This document shows positions 14,632-25,294 of a stretch of 64,000 bases of DNA, piece by piece. The stretch's first letter is position 1, and each line of letters begins with the position of its first letter. The DNA is taken from the NCBI RefSeq assembly GCF_025950235.1, contig NZ_JAPDDT010000002.1:62001-126000 (forward strand), read 5' to 3'. Position numbers and translations under genes: made by a program. Source of the DNA: Luteolibacter arcticus. Lineage in GTDB: Bacteria; Verrucomicrobiota; Verrucomicrobiia; Verrucomicrobiales; Akkermansiaceae. Under the pieces are notes generated by a model, which had not been told where the DNA came from, searched no databases, and was given only the letters and a program-made list of their open reading frames with translations.

Positions 14632-15192
14632 TTACTTGGCGGCCGGGTCCTTGACCTCCGAGGCCTTGGCTTCAGGGGCCGCGCCGCCGGCAGGCTTGAT
14701 GATGATGGCGTGCTCTTCAAACTTCGCCACCCCACCGGCTTGCTTCACCAGCATGTCCAGGATGCCGCTGGCAGGCACGCCCTTCACCTGGACGGTGACG
14801 ATGGTCGCCCCGAGTTTGTTGGTAGGATCCTGGACGATGAAATTCGGCGCGAACTTCTTCTCGGACTTCTCCTCCACCATCACCCCTAACGCCGCCAGCG
14901 CTTCGGAAAGCTCCGCCTTGTTGAAGTCGACCTGATCGATCGTGTATTGCGAGAGCTTCCTCGCCCGTCCCCGTGCCATGATCGCGTCGCGTTGGCCATT
15001 GAGCTGGGTAAGTTGATAGCGGGCATCCGCATAGGTGGGGCGCAGTTTCAGGGCTCCACGAAAGGCGGCTTCGGCAGCCTGGATGTCGCCTTCTTTGACG
15101 GCGGTCATGCCGGCTTGGTACATGTCCGCCGCCTTGTCGGCATGGGCGGGAATGGCGGTGAGCGCGATGAGCGCGAGGATGAGTTTTTTCAT
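14632..15192 (-). CDS. Exported TPR protein with an STN-like C-terminal domain
   Basis: 186 residues from ATG 15192; the signal peptide M-K-K-L-I-L-A-L-I-A-L-T-A-I-P-A-H-A decides the start. A TPR unit follows (A-x-x-M-Y-Q-A-G-M ... A-A-F-R-G-A-L-K-L-R-P-T-Y-A-D-A). The rest has I-D-Q-V-D-F-N-K-A-E-L-S-E-A-L-A-A-L-G, reminiscent of the short N-terminal domain of secretins and TonB receptors, and an Ala/Lys-rich tail. Likely periplasmic. Its leader carries three CAGGTTG-type units. It lies 9 bases upstream of the SDR gene on the same strand. Confidence 0.65.
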   Translation of the reverse strand: MKKLILALIALTAIPAHADKAADMYQAGMTAVKEGDIQAAEAAFRGALKLRPTYADARYQLTQLNGQRDAIMARGRARKLSQYTIDQVDFNKAELSEALAALGVMVEEKSEKKFAPNFIVQDPTNKLGATIVTVQVKGVPASGILDMLVKQAGGVAKFEEHAIIIKPAGGAAPEAKASEVKDPAAK

Positions 15193-15329
15193 AGCGCAGG
15201 TTGCAGGTTGCGGGTTGGGAACAGGTGGCAATTGAACGATTACCACTCGTCCGGAAATTGGCGGGAAGTTGCGCCATCATCAACAGGGATTCCAAGGGCT
15301 TGCGCAGATTTCCGGAAAATGGCCTCTCC

Positions 15330-16373
15330 ATGTGCATGCAAGGTGAAGACGCGCGGTGGATGCGGCGGGCGATCGAGGAGGGAAAGAATGGCATCGGCCG
15401 CACTTCGCCGAATCCGCCGGTCGGCGCGGTGGTGGTCAAAAACGGCGTGGAACTCGGCGCGGGCTGGCATCGCGGCGCAGGCCTGCCACATGCCGAGCGC
15501 GAGGCGATGGCGGCGGTCCGGGCCACCCTTGGCGCGGCGGCACTCGAAGGCTCCACCGTCTATGTGACCCTGGAGCCATGCTCGACCCACGGGCGCACGC
15601 CGCCGTGCACCGATGGCTTGATCGAGGCCGGCGTGGCGCGCGTGGTGTATGCGGCGGAAGATCCGAATCCCGCGCACGCAGGTCGCGCCGACTCGCTTCT
15701 GGAGCAGCGCGGCATCGCGGTGAGCCGCGGCGTGCTGGCGGCCGAAGCTTTCCAACTGATCCGTGCCTTCGCCAAGGTCCAGCGACATGGCCTGCCGTGG
15801 GTGATCCTCAAAACCGCGATGAGCCTGGACGGTCGCGTCACCCGCCCACCCGGCGAGGGCATGTGGCTCACGCGTGAAGAAGCGCGCGCGGAAGTCCAGC
15901 GACTGCGTGCCGAGGTCGATGCCGTGGTGACCTCGGGCGAAACCGTTCGCAAGGACCGCCCGCGTCTGGACTTGCGCGATCCGGATTTGTTGGAAGGAAG
16001 GCTGCAACCTTGGCGACTGGTATTGACCGCGGATCCCGCGAGCCTGCCGATGGATGCGCCGCTCTTCACCGACGCGCATCGGGATCGCACCTTGATTGAC
16101 GATCGCACGCATCCCGAAGAGGCGTTGCGGAGACTGGCGCAGGAGCACGGTGTTTCCGCAGCGCTGGTCGAGTGCGGCGGCCGGCTCGCGGCAAGTCTGT
16201 TAGAGGCTGGCCTGGTCGATGAGTGGGTGGCCTTTCTCGCGCCGATCGTCGGCGGTGGTCCCTTGCCATCGGTGGCAGGCAACGGCTTTGCAGAGGGACT
16301 CGTTTTGAAAGACCCGGTGTTCCGGAGATTCGGACCGGATGTGATGCTGCGCGCCACGGTGGCGCGCGCGTGA
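15330..16373 (+). CDS. ribD: Bifunctional riboflavin biosynthesis deaminase/reductase RibD
   Basis: 347 residues from ATG 15330; another ATG two codons on is equally plausible. The N-terminal deaminase has the zinc site P-H-A-E (53-56) and P-C-S-T-H-G-R-T-P-P-C (83-93). The C-terminal reductase starts near 150 (W-V-I-L-K-T-A-M-S-L-D-G). It deaminates the pyrimidine from GTP cyclohydrolase II and reduces its ribose side chain on the way to riboflavin. No other rib gene lies nearby. Confidence 0.94.
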   Translation: MCMQGEDARWMRRAIEEGKNGIGRTSPNPPVGAVVVKNGVELGAGWHRGAGLPHAEREAMAAVRATLGAAALEGSTVYVTLEPCSTHGRTPPCTDGLIEAGVARVVYAAEDPNPAHAGRADSLLEQRGIAVSRGVLAAEAFQLIRAFAKVQRHGLPWVILKTAMSLDGRVTRPPGEGMWLTREEARAEVQRLRAEVDAVVTSGETVRKDRPRLDLRDPDLLEGRLQPWRLVLTADPASLPMDAPLFTDAHRDRTLIDDRTHPEEALRRLAQEHGVSAALVECGGRLAASLLEAGLVDEWVAFLAPIVGGGPLPSVAGNGFAEGLVLKDPVFRRFGPDVMLRATVARA

Positions 16374-16449
16374 TTTCACGGAAGCCTCATCAAGCATTCA
16401 TGCAAGCGACGATCATTCGCGATGCATGGATGGTGTGCGTCACGAAAAA

Positions 16450-16479
16450 GCCCGGTCACGGCGCGAGCCATGGCCGGGC
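16450..16479 (-). terminator. Terminator of the His/Tyr-rich exported protein
   Basis: GCCCGG and CCGGGC close a hairpin; read on the minus strand the 3' arm is followed by CTTTTTCG. It lies 16 bases after the stop codon of the gene at 16495-16761. Confidence 0.7.
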
Positions 16480-16494
16480 CATCGTGTCGCTGGA

Positions 16495-16761
16495 TCAGCG
16501 GCAGCCACCGCGGCTGTGACCATAATAGGCAGGCCGGCTCACCGGGCGATGGTGGTGGTGACGCACCGGCACCACGCGGGTGCGGAGCACCGGATGACCA
16601 CAGCGATCGTAGTAAGCGACGTAGGTCTCGATGTACGCCGGACCACCACACGAGCGGTGGTAGCTGACGTAGCTGCGCGAGTGGTGCCCGCGGGCTTCAG
16701 CTGCCGGAGCAGCAAACAAGGAAACAAGGGCGACGGCCAAGAGGATGATCGGCTTTTTCAT
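16495..16761 (-). CDS. Small exported His/Tyr/Cys-rich protein
   Basis: 88 residues from ATG 16761, chosen because the signal peptide M-K-K-P-I-I-L-L-A-V-A-L-V-S-L-F-A-A-P begins there. The mature part has C-G-G, C-G-H-P and a final C-R, with H-H-H-H and many Tyr and Arg residues. The His cluster and paired cysteines could bind metal or be disulfide-bonded in the periplasm. No family recognised. Confidence 0.65.
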   Translation of the reverse strand: MKKPIILLAVALVSLFAAPAAEARGHHSRSYVSYHRSCGGPAYIETYVAYYDRCGHPVLRTRVVPVRHHHHRPVSRPAYYGHSRGGCR

Positions 16762-16911
16762 GATGATGATGAATTTCGATTCAGCCACTTCGACGCGACG
16801 CCTCGACAACTATTCAATGACGATTTGGCAAATTCTCCAGCGGGTCGAAATTGACCTCGGAATTCCCATCGCGCCCAAGGCGCGCTTCATGAATCCTCCA
16901 CTCGAACGACT

Positions 16912-17256
16912 ATGAATGCATTTGACCAATCACCGGACCCATCCGCCGACGCCGATTCCAAGGCGCCGCGCTACACGAGTTTTTCCGAGGCGTTTGATAC
17001 TGCCCGCGACGATGCCAGTTCCATGGCGCGGGAGGCGGCCCCCAAGCTGAAGGAGGCGCTCTCCGGAGCGGCTCATGACCTTGCTTACGGGGCCGCCTTC
17101 GGCGCATGCTTCGCGGCCTGCTTCGCGAAGGAACTGCTGCCCTCGGGCCTGCGCGAAACGCTGCGCCGCGGTGCCCGTGCGGGACGCAATGCCGGCGAAA
17201 AAGCCGCCGAACCGGCCCCGGCCGCCTACGACGTTCCGCCGCCACTGGCGACCTGA
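16912..17256 (+). CDS. Hypothetical small protein with Ala/Gly-rich hydrophobic centre
   Basis: 114 residues. A polar N-terminus, an amphipathic Ala/Lys-rich helix, a small-residue hydrophobic stretch (about 57-73, A-Y-G-A-A-F-G-A-C-F-A-A-C-F-A) and a basic tail ending in Pro. It could be a loosely membrane-associated, YtxH-like protein, but no firm family is seen. It ends at a bidirectional terminator shared with the PEP-CTERM gene. Confidence 0.55.
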   Translation: MNAFDQSPDPSADADSKAPRYTSFSEAFDTARDDASSMAREAAPKLKEALSGAAHDLAYGAAFGACFAACFAKELLPSGLRETLRRGARAGRNAGEKAAEPAPAAYDVPPPLAT

Positions 17257-17278
17257 CCGGCTCAAGGAATCAAAGAAC

Positions 17279-17312
17279 CGGCGGCATCGGGATCTCCCGA
17301 TGCCGCCGTTGT
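17279..17312. terminator. Bidirectional terminator
   Basis: A perfect 14-bp stem, CGGCGGCATCGGGA with TCCCGATGCCGCCG, with a 2-base loop. It sits between the plus-strand gene ending at 17256 and the minus-strand PEP-CTERM gene ending at 17337. Confidence 0.75.
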
Positions 17313-17336
17313 GCTGTCACCTTATGGAGAAAGCGA

Positions 17337-18182
17337 TCAGGCGGCACGACGCCGGCGGAATGCCGCGAACGCACCGAGGCCGACCAAGCCGAGCACCGAA
17401 GGCTCGGGGATGGCGGCGATTTGAAGATTGGTGATCGAGGCGAACTCCGTGCCAAGGCTCAGCACGGTCGCGGGTGCCACGGCAGATCCGGTGAAGCGGA
17501 CACCTGCCGGACCGGAAGCCACGGTGTTCCCGGTCTGGAACTGGACCACGGCCCGGCCCGATTCCGGAGGCGAGCCGATGATGTCCAACAGCTCGAGGCC
17601 GATGACGTTCACCACCTTGGCGTCGTGGTCGTAGCCTGCCACCGGGTCGATCGCATTGCCGGCACCATCGAGAAACTCGATCCCGAACTTCGGGAAGATT
17701 CCCAGGGTCGAGTTCAGCAGGCCATTGCTGCCGTTGACATCGAAGGTGAGTTGATAGGTCGTGTTCGGGGCCAGCAACAACTGGCTGCCGGTCTTGTTGA
17801 AGGTCGCGGTGGCGGACCAGTCCAGGTCTAGGCTGAGGCCAGTGCCGAGGGCACCGAGGATGCTGGACTCGTTGTTGCTGATGTTGAACTGGAGCTTGCC
17901 GTCGTTCAGAGCCACTTGGGCTCCGGTCTCAGCAACCCCGACGAGAATCTTCAAACTCACGCCACCTTCAGCCTCGGCTTCCAAGTAGCTGTTGAGTGGA
18001 CCGGAATTGGAGCCACCAAACCGGAGGCCGATAAGCGCGTCGAGCGGATCCACGGTCACCTCGCTTCCGTCAGGGCTGAAGAGATCGGAGTAGTTGGTGG
18101 CGCTGTTCACGAGCACTTGGCCGCCGGCAATTCCGGGGGAGCCTGCCAAGGCGAGAACAAGCAGGGGGAGGCAGCAGTTCAT
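17337..18182 (-). CDS. PEP-CTERM sorting-domain protein
   Basis: 281 residues. Signal peptide at the N-terminus (M-N-C-C-L-P-L-L-V-L-A-L). The C-terminus has I-P-E-P-S, a hydrophobic helix and F-R-R-R-R-A-A, the PEP-CTERM signal recognised by exosortase EpsH-type enzymes for outer-surface or exopolysaccharide-linked export. The body is beta-rich and Asn/Ser/Gly-rich, with no catalytic motif. Its upstream region holds two palindromes and the 3' end of a LysR gene. Confidence 0.88.
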   Translation of the reverse strand: MNCCLPLLVLALAGSPGIAGGQVLVNSATNYSDLFSPDGSEVTVDPLDALIGLRFGGSNSGPLNSYLEAEAEGGVSLKILVGVAETGAQVALNDGKLQFNISNNESSILGALGTGLSLDLDWSATATFNKTGSQLLLAPNTTYQLTFDVNGSNGLLNSTLGIFPKFGIEFLDGAGNAIDPVAGYDHDAKVVNVIGLELLDIIGSPPESGRAVVQFQTGNTVASGPAGVRFTGSAVAPATVLSLGTEFASITNLQIAAIPEPSVLGLVGLGAFAAFRRRRAA

Positions 18183-18228
18183 GCACCGGTGAGCATGAGG
18201 CCTTTCGCCATCGCGCTCAACGCACCGC

Positions 18229-18285
18229 CGGGACTATTACTTTATCAGGTAATAAGTTTCCCTGTATGTTCCGCCGGAGCATACA
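18229..18285. promoter_or_regulatory. Two palindromes upstream of the PEP-CTERM gene
   Basis: TATTAC-N8-GTAATA (about 18234-18254) and TGTATG-T-TCCG-C-CGGA-G-CATACA (18263-18285) lie in the 104-base gap between the LysR gene end and the PEP-CTERM start. The first has the dyad and T-N11-A spacing typical of LysR-type operators. They are candidate sites for one of the two neighbouring LysR regulators. Confidence 0.45.
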
Positions 18286-18286
18286 T

Positions 18287-19219
18287 TCAAGCGGCTTGCC
18301 GCTGCTTCGCGTGAAGCTCACCCACCTTCATCGCGGTCTGGAGCACTAGCGGAAGACGCTCTCCGGCGCGGATGAAAATGGAGAAGCTGTAGGCATCCGG
18401 GAGCAGGAATTCGAAGGTCTTCAAGATCCCCAGCCCGGTCTTCGCCAGGCTCATCCGCTGATCGGCATCGCCCGGGAACACCATCACCCCAAGACCGGCA
18501 ATGCAGGCGTCGCGAGCGGACGCCTCGTCATCGAAGGAAAGCATGTCCGGGGGTAGCAAGCCGTAGGATTCCAAGCACCACTTCTCCAGAAAGGGGCGAT
18601 ATCCCGGAATCAGCGACTCGCTGGGGACCAGGATCGTGGACCGCAGCACCTCCGGAAACCGGAAGCGGTCGGGGACGAAGTCGAAGTAGTCGCGGTTCCA
18701 CGCCAGCGTCGATCCCTGCTGTCGCAGCAGATCGTAGCGTTGGATCGACGCCTGGTCCCCTACATGAAGGAAGCTGCCGGATACCACGATATCGACGAGA
18801 TGGTCACGGAGCGCCGCATCCCAAGCTTGCCCGGGTTCCGGACGGGTCACTTCAAGTGCTGGAGATGAATGCTCACAGCTTCTGAAGGATGCCACCAGAT
18901 AATCGCCTGCCTCGGAGCGATCCACCATGATCTTCACGGTGCCGCGCTCCTCGCGGAGGAAATGCGCCATGCGAACGCCGAGCGCCTGATGCTCCCGCAG
19001 GATTCGCCGCGCCTGCTCTAACAAGGTCACGCCGTCGCGAGTCAGTCGAAGCCCGTCTTGATGGCGTTGGAACAGCCGGAGCCCGATCACCGACTCTAGC
19101 TTCGCCACCCTGAAGGTCACCGCCGGCTGGGAGATCTGCTGGGTGCGCGCGACTTCCGAAAAACTGCCGCAGTCCGCCAGCCGGACAAAGGTTTCAAGAC
19201 TCGCTAGATCGAAGTCCAT
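18287..19219 (-). CDS. LysR-family transcriptional regulator
   Basis: 310 residues from ATG 19219. N-terminal winged helix: L-E-T-F-V-R-L-A-D-C-G-S-F-S-E-V-A then Q-I-S-Q-P-A-V-T-F-R-V-A-K-L-E, the standard LysR reading head, followed by a substrate-binding domain of two lobes. Cys residues are not in an OxyR pattern. The gene overlaps the end of the next LysR gene by 26 bases. A shared transcript with its neighbour is likely. Confidence 0.88.
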   Translation of the reverse strand: MDFDLASLETFVRLADCGSFSEVARTQQISQPAVTFRVAKLESVIGLRLFQRHQDGLRLTRDGVTLLEQARRILREHQALGVRMAHFLREERGTVKIMVDRSEAGDYLVASFRSCEHSSPALEVTRPEPGQAWDAALRDHLVDIVVSGSFLHVGDQASIQRYDLLRQQGSTLAWNRDYFDFVPDRFRFPEVLRSTILVPSESLIPGYRPFLEKWCLESYGLLPPDMLSFDDEASARDACIAGLGVMVFPGDADQRMSLAKTGLGILKTFEFLLPDAYSFSIFIRAGERLPLVLQTAMKVGELHAKQRQAA

Positions 19220-20105
19220 TGGCGGGAGATTGCAATGCCCGGTCCACGTGACCGACCATGGTTTCCAAAAATTCGTAGGGGTGCTGCTTGAGGTAGGATA
19301 CGTTGAGTGGATAACTCGCTTCCAGGCCCAAGGGAAGGAATACCACTTGTGACAGACGATGGAAAGACACCGGACGGACACAAACCACGGCTTCCGTTTC
19401 CGCCGACTTCGTGTCTTCCGCCCAGCGCATGAAATGATGTTGCGTGCACAACTGTCCTTCTCCCCCGCCTGACTTCTGGATGCGCTGCAGCGTGTCCAAG
19501 GCACGCGGCTTGCCCGTGATCGTGGCCAGTGACCAGCTCAGATGCGCCAGCTCCTCCGGCGGTACCGGGGAAGGGTCGAGCCGATCCCGGGAGCACGCCA
19601 CATCCAGCGCCATCGGTGGCAACTCGCGGGACTCCAAGCGGCGGCCGGGCACGCCCTCGATGGTGAACAAGAGATCGCAGGCACCACATTCCAAAGCGGT
19701 CTTGCCATCATCCGCGCCCACTTCCAGGAACGAAATGCGGAACCGCGGATCATGGCGGAGCGTATTGAACACACGGCCGAAATGGCCCGTGTTGAAAAGA
19801 TTCCGATCCGCTCCCAGCCGCAGCACGCGGCCGTTCTGATGGATCTTCCGCACCGTGGCCTCGAAGCGGCGGACTTCTTCCAACAGCGAGGTCATCTCCC
19901 GATCCAAGCGCCGGGCAGCCGTGGTGGGCTCGGTTTCACCGCTATCACGAGTCACAAACAGGGGCTCCCCTAGTTGCTCCTCCAGATTCTGCCAGATACG
20001 GCGGACATTCGAACGACTTGTCCGAAGCTCCAATGAGGCTCGCGAAGTCGAGCCTTCTGTCATCAGAGCGGAGAACACACGCAGTTGCTCGGGATCAAAG
20101 TGCAT
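19194..20105 (-). CDS. LysR-type regulator, divergent HTH
   Basis: 303 residues. The N-terminal helix-turn-helix (L-R-V-F-S-A-L-M-T-E-G-S-T-S-R-A-S, then R-T-S-R-S-N-V-R-R-I-W-Q-N-L-E) is LysR-like but departs from consensus, with Arg replacing the usual Gln/Pro residues of the recognition helix. The effector domain is degenerate by eye. Its start faces a second PEP-CTERM gene, so it may control that gene. Overlaps the following LysR gene by 26 bases. Confidence 0.75.
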   Translation of the reverse strand: MHFDPEQLRVFSALMTEGSTSRASLELRTSRSNVRRIWQNLEEQLGEPLFVTRDSGETEPTTAARRLDREMTSLLEEVRRFEATVRKIHQNGRVLRLGADRNLFNTGHFGRVFNTLRHDPRFRISFLEVGADDGKTALECGACDLLFTIEGVPGRRLESRELPPMALDVACSRDRLDPSPVPPEELAHLSWSLATITGKPRALDTLQRIQKSGGGEGQLCTQHHFMRWAEDTKSAETEAVVCVRPVSFHRLSQVVFLPLGLEASYPLNVSYLKQHPYEFLETMVGHVDRALQSPANGLRSSES

Positions 20106-20338
20106 GAGGGGTGACGGGGAGGTCGGTCGATCAATAGATATTTAAATTTCGTATGTCAATAGAGTCGGTCGTGCATTTCTTTGTAATGCGCCGAAACGCC
20201 TGCGGTTGCTCAGAATCTGACAAAAGCTGGAATTTCAGTAAACGAAGGTTTTTTGGAATTGCTGACGAAAATTTATTAAGATTGCCAAACTGGTAGATTT
20301 CTGTCACACAAAGCGTGTTCACTGTTCTCCCCCACCCC
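20106..20338. promoter_or_regulatory. A/T-rich divergent promoter region
   Basis: This 233-base gap between a LysR gene and a PEP-CTERM gene is much lower in GC than its surroundings and contains ATATTTAAAT-like tracts and a stretch AAAATTTATTAAGATTG about 60 bases before the plus-strand start. It is a natural place for both promoters and a LysR operator. No exact -35/-10 pair can be fixed by eye, and no gene is seen. Confidence 0.4.
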
Positions 20339-21148
20339 ATGAAACTGCGATTTGTTGCACCCTTTGCGGTCGCGCTTGCCCTCGTCTCGGCACGTACTGA
20401 CGCCGCAATCACCACCACATTCTCGTTCGTCACTGATGTTTGGACCAATGGTGCAAACACCCAGACGGGCTATCAGACCGAGGCCACCTCGGGCTCGGTA
20501 TCCAAGGATGGCATCACGATGACCTTTCAAAGTTCCCTCTCGGGAACCGCGGTCGCAGGTTCGAGAAACCTGACCTTGGTGACTTCTGGCAATCCCACCG
20601 GCTTCAATATTGCCACGGAGGATGACGCAAACGATCTCGAAGGCACGCTGCTCCACTACCAGCGCTGGGACTTTTCATTCTCCCAAGCGGTGATTCTCCG
20701 CAATCTGGGGATGGACGACATCGACTCCGACAAGACGGACCTTTCGGTCGGCGACGGCTTCCGTGACGCGATCGCGGCCGAGGCCTTCCAAGGCCAGTCC
20801 TTCGGTCCGATCGGCAGCGGCACGGATGCCGACTTCAGCGAGGACCTCGGTTCCAGCCTGAGCCTCGGCATCATCTCCGCCGGCAGCGGCCAGACGCTGA
20901 ACTACGTGCTCTCCGGCCCGGCGGGAAATCCCAACAACGCGCCCGCTTACCGCGCCTACATCAACTTCGGCAACACGCCGATCCAGTCGTTCAGCATCTA
21001 CTCCTTCTCCGACCGCGACAACGTCCACCGCGTCTCGCTATTCCAGAGCCTGCTCCAGGTCGAAGCCGCGGAAGTGATCCCGGAACCTTCGTCCTCGCTG
21101 CTGGCACTCGTGGCCCTGCCGCTGCTCGCGCGTCGCAAGCGGAAGTAG
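20339..21148 (+). CDS. PEP-CTERM sorting-domain protein
   Basis: 269 residues from ATG 20339, chosen for its signal peptide (M-K-L-R-F-V-A-P-F-A-V-A-L-A-L-V-S-A). The C-terminus is V-I-P-E-P-S-S, a hydrophobic helix, then L-A-R-R-K-R-K: a clear PEP-CTERM signal. The body is rich in Ser, Gly, Asp and Thr, likely beta-sandwich. It is divergent from the LysR gene at 20105, with a 233-base A/T-rich gap between them that probably holds both promoters. Confidence 0.88.
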   Translation: MKLRFVAPFAVALALVSARTDAAITTTFSFVTDVWTNGANTQTGYQTEATSGSVSKDGITMTFQSSLSGTAVAGSRNLTLVTSGNPTGFNIATEDDANDLEGTLLHYQRWDFSFSQAVILRNLGMDDIDSDKTDLSVGDGFRDAIAAEAFQGQSFGPIGSGTDADFSEDLGSSLSLGIISAGSGQTLNYVLSGPAGNPNNAPAYRAYINFGNTPIQSFSIYSFSDRDNVHRVSLFQSLLQVEAAEVIPEPSSSLLALVALPLLARRKRK

Positions 21149-21162
21149 GATGGATCGCCCGG

Positions 21163-22695
21163 TCAGCGGAAGAGGTCCTTTTCGGTAAGTCCTGGAATCG
21201 GCTGGGTGATCCAGATGAGATCGCCCCGCCCGAACTCACGGTGTGGCTTGCCGCCGTCATCTGTGAGATTTCCTCCCACCGACCAGACATAGGGCGAGCC
21301 ATCGGCCCGGAGCTGGAAACGAAGCGCTTCGCCCGTGAGCGGGTCCAACGGGATTTCGGGAAGGAATTCCGGCACCAATGCCTCGAGCGAGGCCGGGTAT
21401 TTGCCATCGCCCACGCGGAGGCGATGCCGCTCCAAGGCGATTCCCGTGCGAGTCAGTGCGATCGTGGCTTCCATCCGCAGCGCACACTCCGCGGCAAAGA
21501 CCATGGCGGAGCCAGGGCTCCCGAACACAAGCGAGTTCGAGTCGGGTGAACCGTCTCTCATCCTGCGGAACCCTATCAGATCCGCCGGCGTAAACCGTTC
21601 CCCTAGTCCCTCATCAAAACGGGCCGCGAGCTCGAAGCTCTCGCGTTGGGATTTCACTCCTCCGGCAAGTATAAGTCCGGGAGGGCGGAACTCCGATGCA
21701 ATCTTCTTGGTCTTGTCCCAACTCTCCTGCCAATCCCAGGTCCAATCCCGGTGCCAGTCGTCATCGATCTCCGGCAGGGCCCTAGCATAGTGGGACAAAT
21801 ACCAACGAGTCTGCGACCGCAGGTGGGCGATCTCCCCGAGATAGGCTTTCACCGCCGCCTGCTGCGGCCGAAGCGTGGCCAATGCTTGGTCGAAGGGCTT
21901 CAACTGGTCTTCGTTCCAGCCACCACGCATCCCACCCTCCCAAATCACCGCCTGGATCCTTCTCAACATCACATCGGCAAGGATGATCGATGTGAGCGCT
22001 GGCTTCGGATCCATCTCAAGCCGGGCGACGTCCAACATCGCCAGCACGGCTGCCGCGGCCTTGTTCCCCTCGCCGACGACGAAGTGGGCGATGGCAAGCT
22101 CAGCCGCAGTCTCGGAGAGGTAGCGTAGCTTCATCATCGATCCCGTCACGTTGGCTAGCTCGGGTCCTCCGGTGAAACCGTTGCGCACCCTCGTCACCGG
22201 CCAGACTGCTTCCTTGCTCCGGGAAAGGACCGGCTGGAGCGCCTCCAACCGCATCACCGCGTCATGCCGCTCCTTCAAAAGGAACCCGGCTGCGGCACGT
22301 TCGTCCGGCATCGGAGGATCTAACCAGCGCGTGAGATCGGTCAGCCGTGCCAGGTTCGGCTCAGCCCTCGGCAACCGCTTGGCCCGGTTGGCCATCTTGG
22401 TCTCCCCGTATGCGAGGGGAATCAAGAGCGGATCCTCCAACTCCTGCTGGAAGGTGGCATCCTTGAACAGATCGGCGTGCGGATCCTTGGCAGGAACCCA
22501 ATACTTCTCCGGATCGACGGCGTATCCCGCGGACTCCATGTCCCTCAAGAGACGCTCGGCCCGCGACTTACCCCACCAGCTTGCGCCGAAATAGACGAGC
22601 AGCACCAAGAGGCAAATGACAAACGGCGCCGAGGCCAAGGCGATCTTCGTCTTCCGGCTCCGGATCACCTTCCACATCCAAGGCGGCAGTCGCAT
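21163..22695 (-). CDS. Hypothetical large membrane-anchored protein
   Basis: 510 residues. A basic N-terminus is followed by one membrane segment (about 18-38, I-A-L-A-S-A-P-F-V-I-C-L-L-V-L-L-V). The large outer part is mixed helical with a C-terminal Y-P-A-S-L-E-A-L-V-P-E-F-L-P-E-I-P block, a pattern seen in many uncharacterised proteins of Planctomycetes and Verrucomicrobia, close to pilin-like or DUF1559-adjacent proteins. No enzymatic motif. It stands between the PEP-CTERM gene and the atp operon. Confidence 0.65.
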   Translation of the reverse strand: MRLPPWMWKVIRSRKTKIALASAPFVICLLVLLVYFGASWWGKSRAERLLRDMESAGYAVDPEKYWVPAKDPHADLFKDATFQQELEDPLLIPLAYGETKMANRAKRLPRAEPNLARLTDLTRWLDPPMPDERAAAGFLLKERHDAVMRLEALQPVLSRSKEAVWPVTRVRNGFTGGPELANVTGSMMKLRYLSETAAELAIAHFVVGEGNKAAAAVLAMLDVARLEMDPKPALTSIILADVMLRRIQAVIWEGGMRGGWNEDQLKPFDQALATLRPQQAAVKAYLGEIAHLRSQTRWYLSHYARALPEIDDDWHRDWTWDWQESWDKTKKIASEFRPPGLILAGGVKSQRESFELAARFDEGLGERFTPADLIGFRRMRDGSPDSNSLVFGSPGSAMVFAAECALRMEATIALTRTGIALERHRLRVGDGKYPASLEALVPEFLPEIPLDPLTGEALRFQLRADGSPYVWSVGGNLTDDGGKPHREFGRGDLIWITQPIPGLTEKDLFR

Positions 22696-22733
22696 GGAGA
22701 AACGCTGTCAGTCAGAACAAGATATGCGAACGA

Positions 22734-22767
22734 AAAAGCCCGCACCGGATGACCGGAGCGGGCTTTG
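22734..22767 (-). terminator. Terminator of the atp operon
   Basis: AAAAAGCCCGC and GCGGGCTTT form a stem around an imperfect inner hairpin (ACCGG/CCGGA). On the minus strand it follows the atpC stop codon by 24 bases and is trailed by TTTTTC. Confidence 0.8.
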
Positions 22768-22791
22768 AATTTTTTCCGGATCCGCGGAGGA

Positions 22792-23205
22792 TCAGAGCTT
22801 CGGCCGGCGCTTGAGGCGGAGCTGGGCCATCGACTTGGCGATGACGGCCTGGAGGTGAGCCACCTCTTCGGCGTCATGGTCGTGGCCGATGCCCTTGAGC
22901 TGGTCTTCGGCACGCTTGATGGCGGCCTCGGCCTTCGCCTCGTCGATCTGCTCCTCGCCCATGGCCATGTCGGTGAGGACATTGACCTTGTGCTCGGTGA
23001 CTTCCGCAAAGCCGGTGCCGATCGCGAGGATCTGGGTCTTGCCGTCCTTGTCGTAGCGGAGTTCGCCGGGCTGCAGCGCCGTGACCAGCGCGGCGTGACC
23101 GTCGAGGATACCCAGCTCGCCGTCGGCCCCGGGCAGGTAGACGTTGCCGACCGTGTCGGAGAAGATCTTCTTCTCCGGGGTGACGATTTCGAGGTGAAGA
23201 GCCAT
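22792..23205 (-). CDS. atpC: F1F0 ATP synthase subunit epsilon
   Basis: 137 residues, typical length. The beta-sandwich N-terminus (L-E-I-V-T-P-E-K-K-I-F, then L-P-G-A-D-G-E-L-G-I-L-D-G-H-A-A-L) is diagnostic. The C-terminal helices contain a His/Asp patch G-H-D-H-D-A-E-E. Epsilon is part of the central stalk and can brake ATP hydrolysis. Last gene of the atp operon; its leader holds two perfect 14-base repeats. Confidence 0.95.
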   Translation of the reverse strand: MALHLEIVTPEKKIFSDTVGNVYLPGADGELGILDGHAALVTALQPGELRYDKDGKTQILAIGTGFAEVTEHKVNVLTDMAMGEEQIDEAKAEAAIKRAEDQLKGIGHDHDAEEVAHLQAVIAKSMAQLRLKRRPKL

Positions 23206-23209
23206 GGAA

Positions 23210-23237
23210 GTGATCGGTGATCAGTGATCGGTGATCA
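23210..23237. repeat. Perfect 14-base tandem repeat between atpD and atpC
   Basis: GTGATCGGTGATCA occurs twice head to tail, followed by GTGG and a partial inverted copy CACTGATCC. Each unit is itself built from two GTGATC steps. It lies in the 60-base gap just upstream of the atpC start. Confidence 0.8.
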
Positions 23238-23265
23238 GTGGAAAAGCACTGATCCAGCGGAACAC

Positions 23266-25264
<1,999 letters not shown>

Positions 25265-25294
25265 GGATCGGCTGGAAATGAGCGGAGGAGGCAA

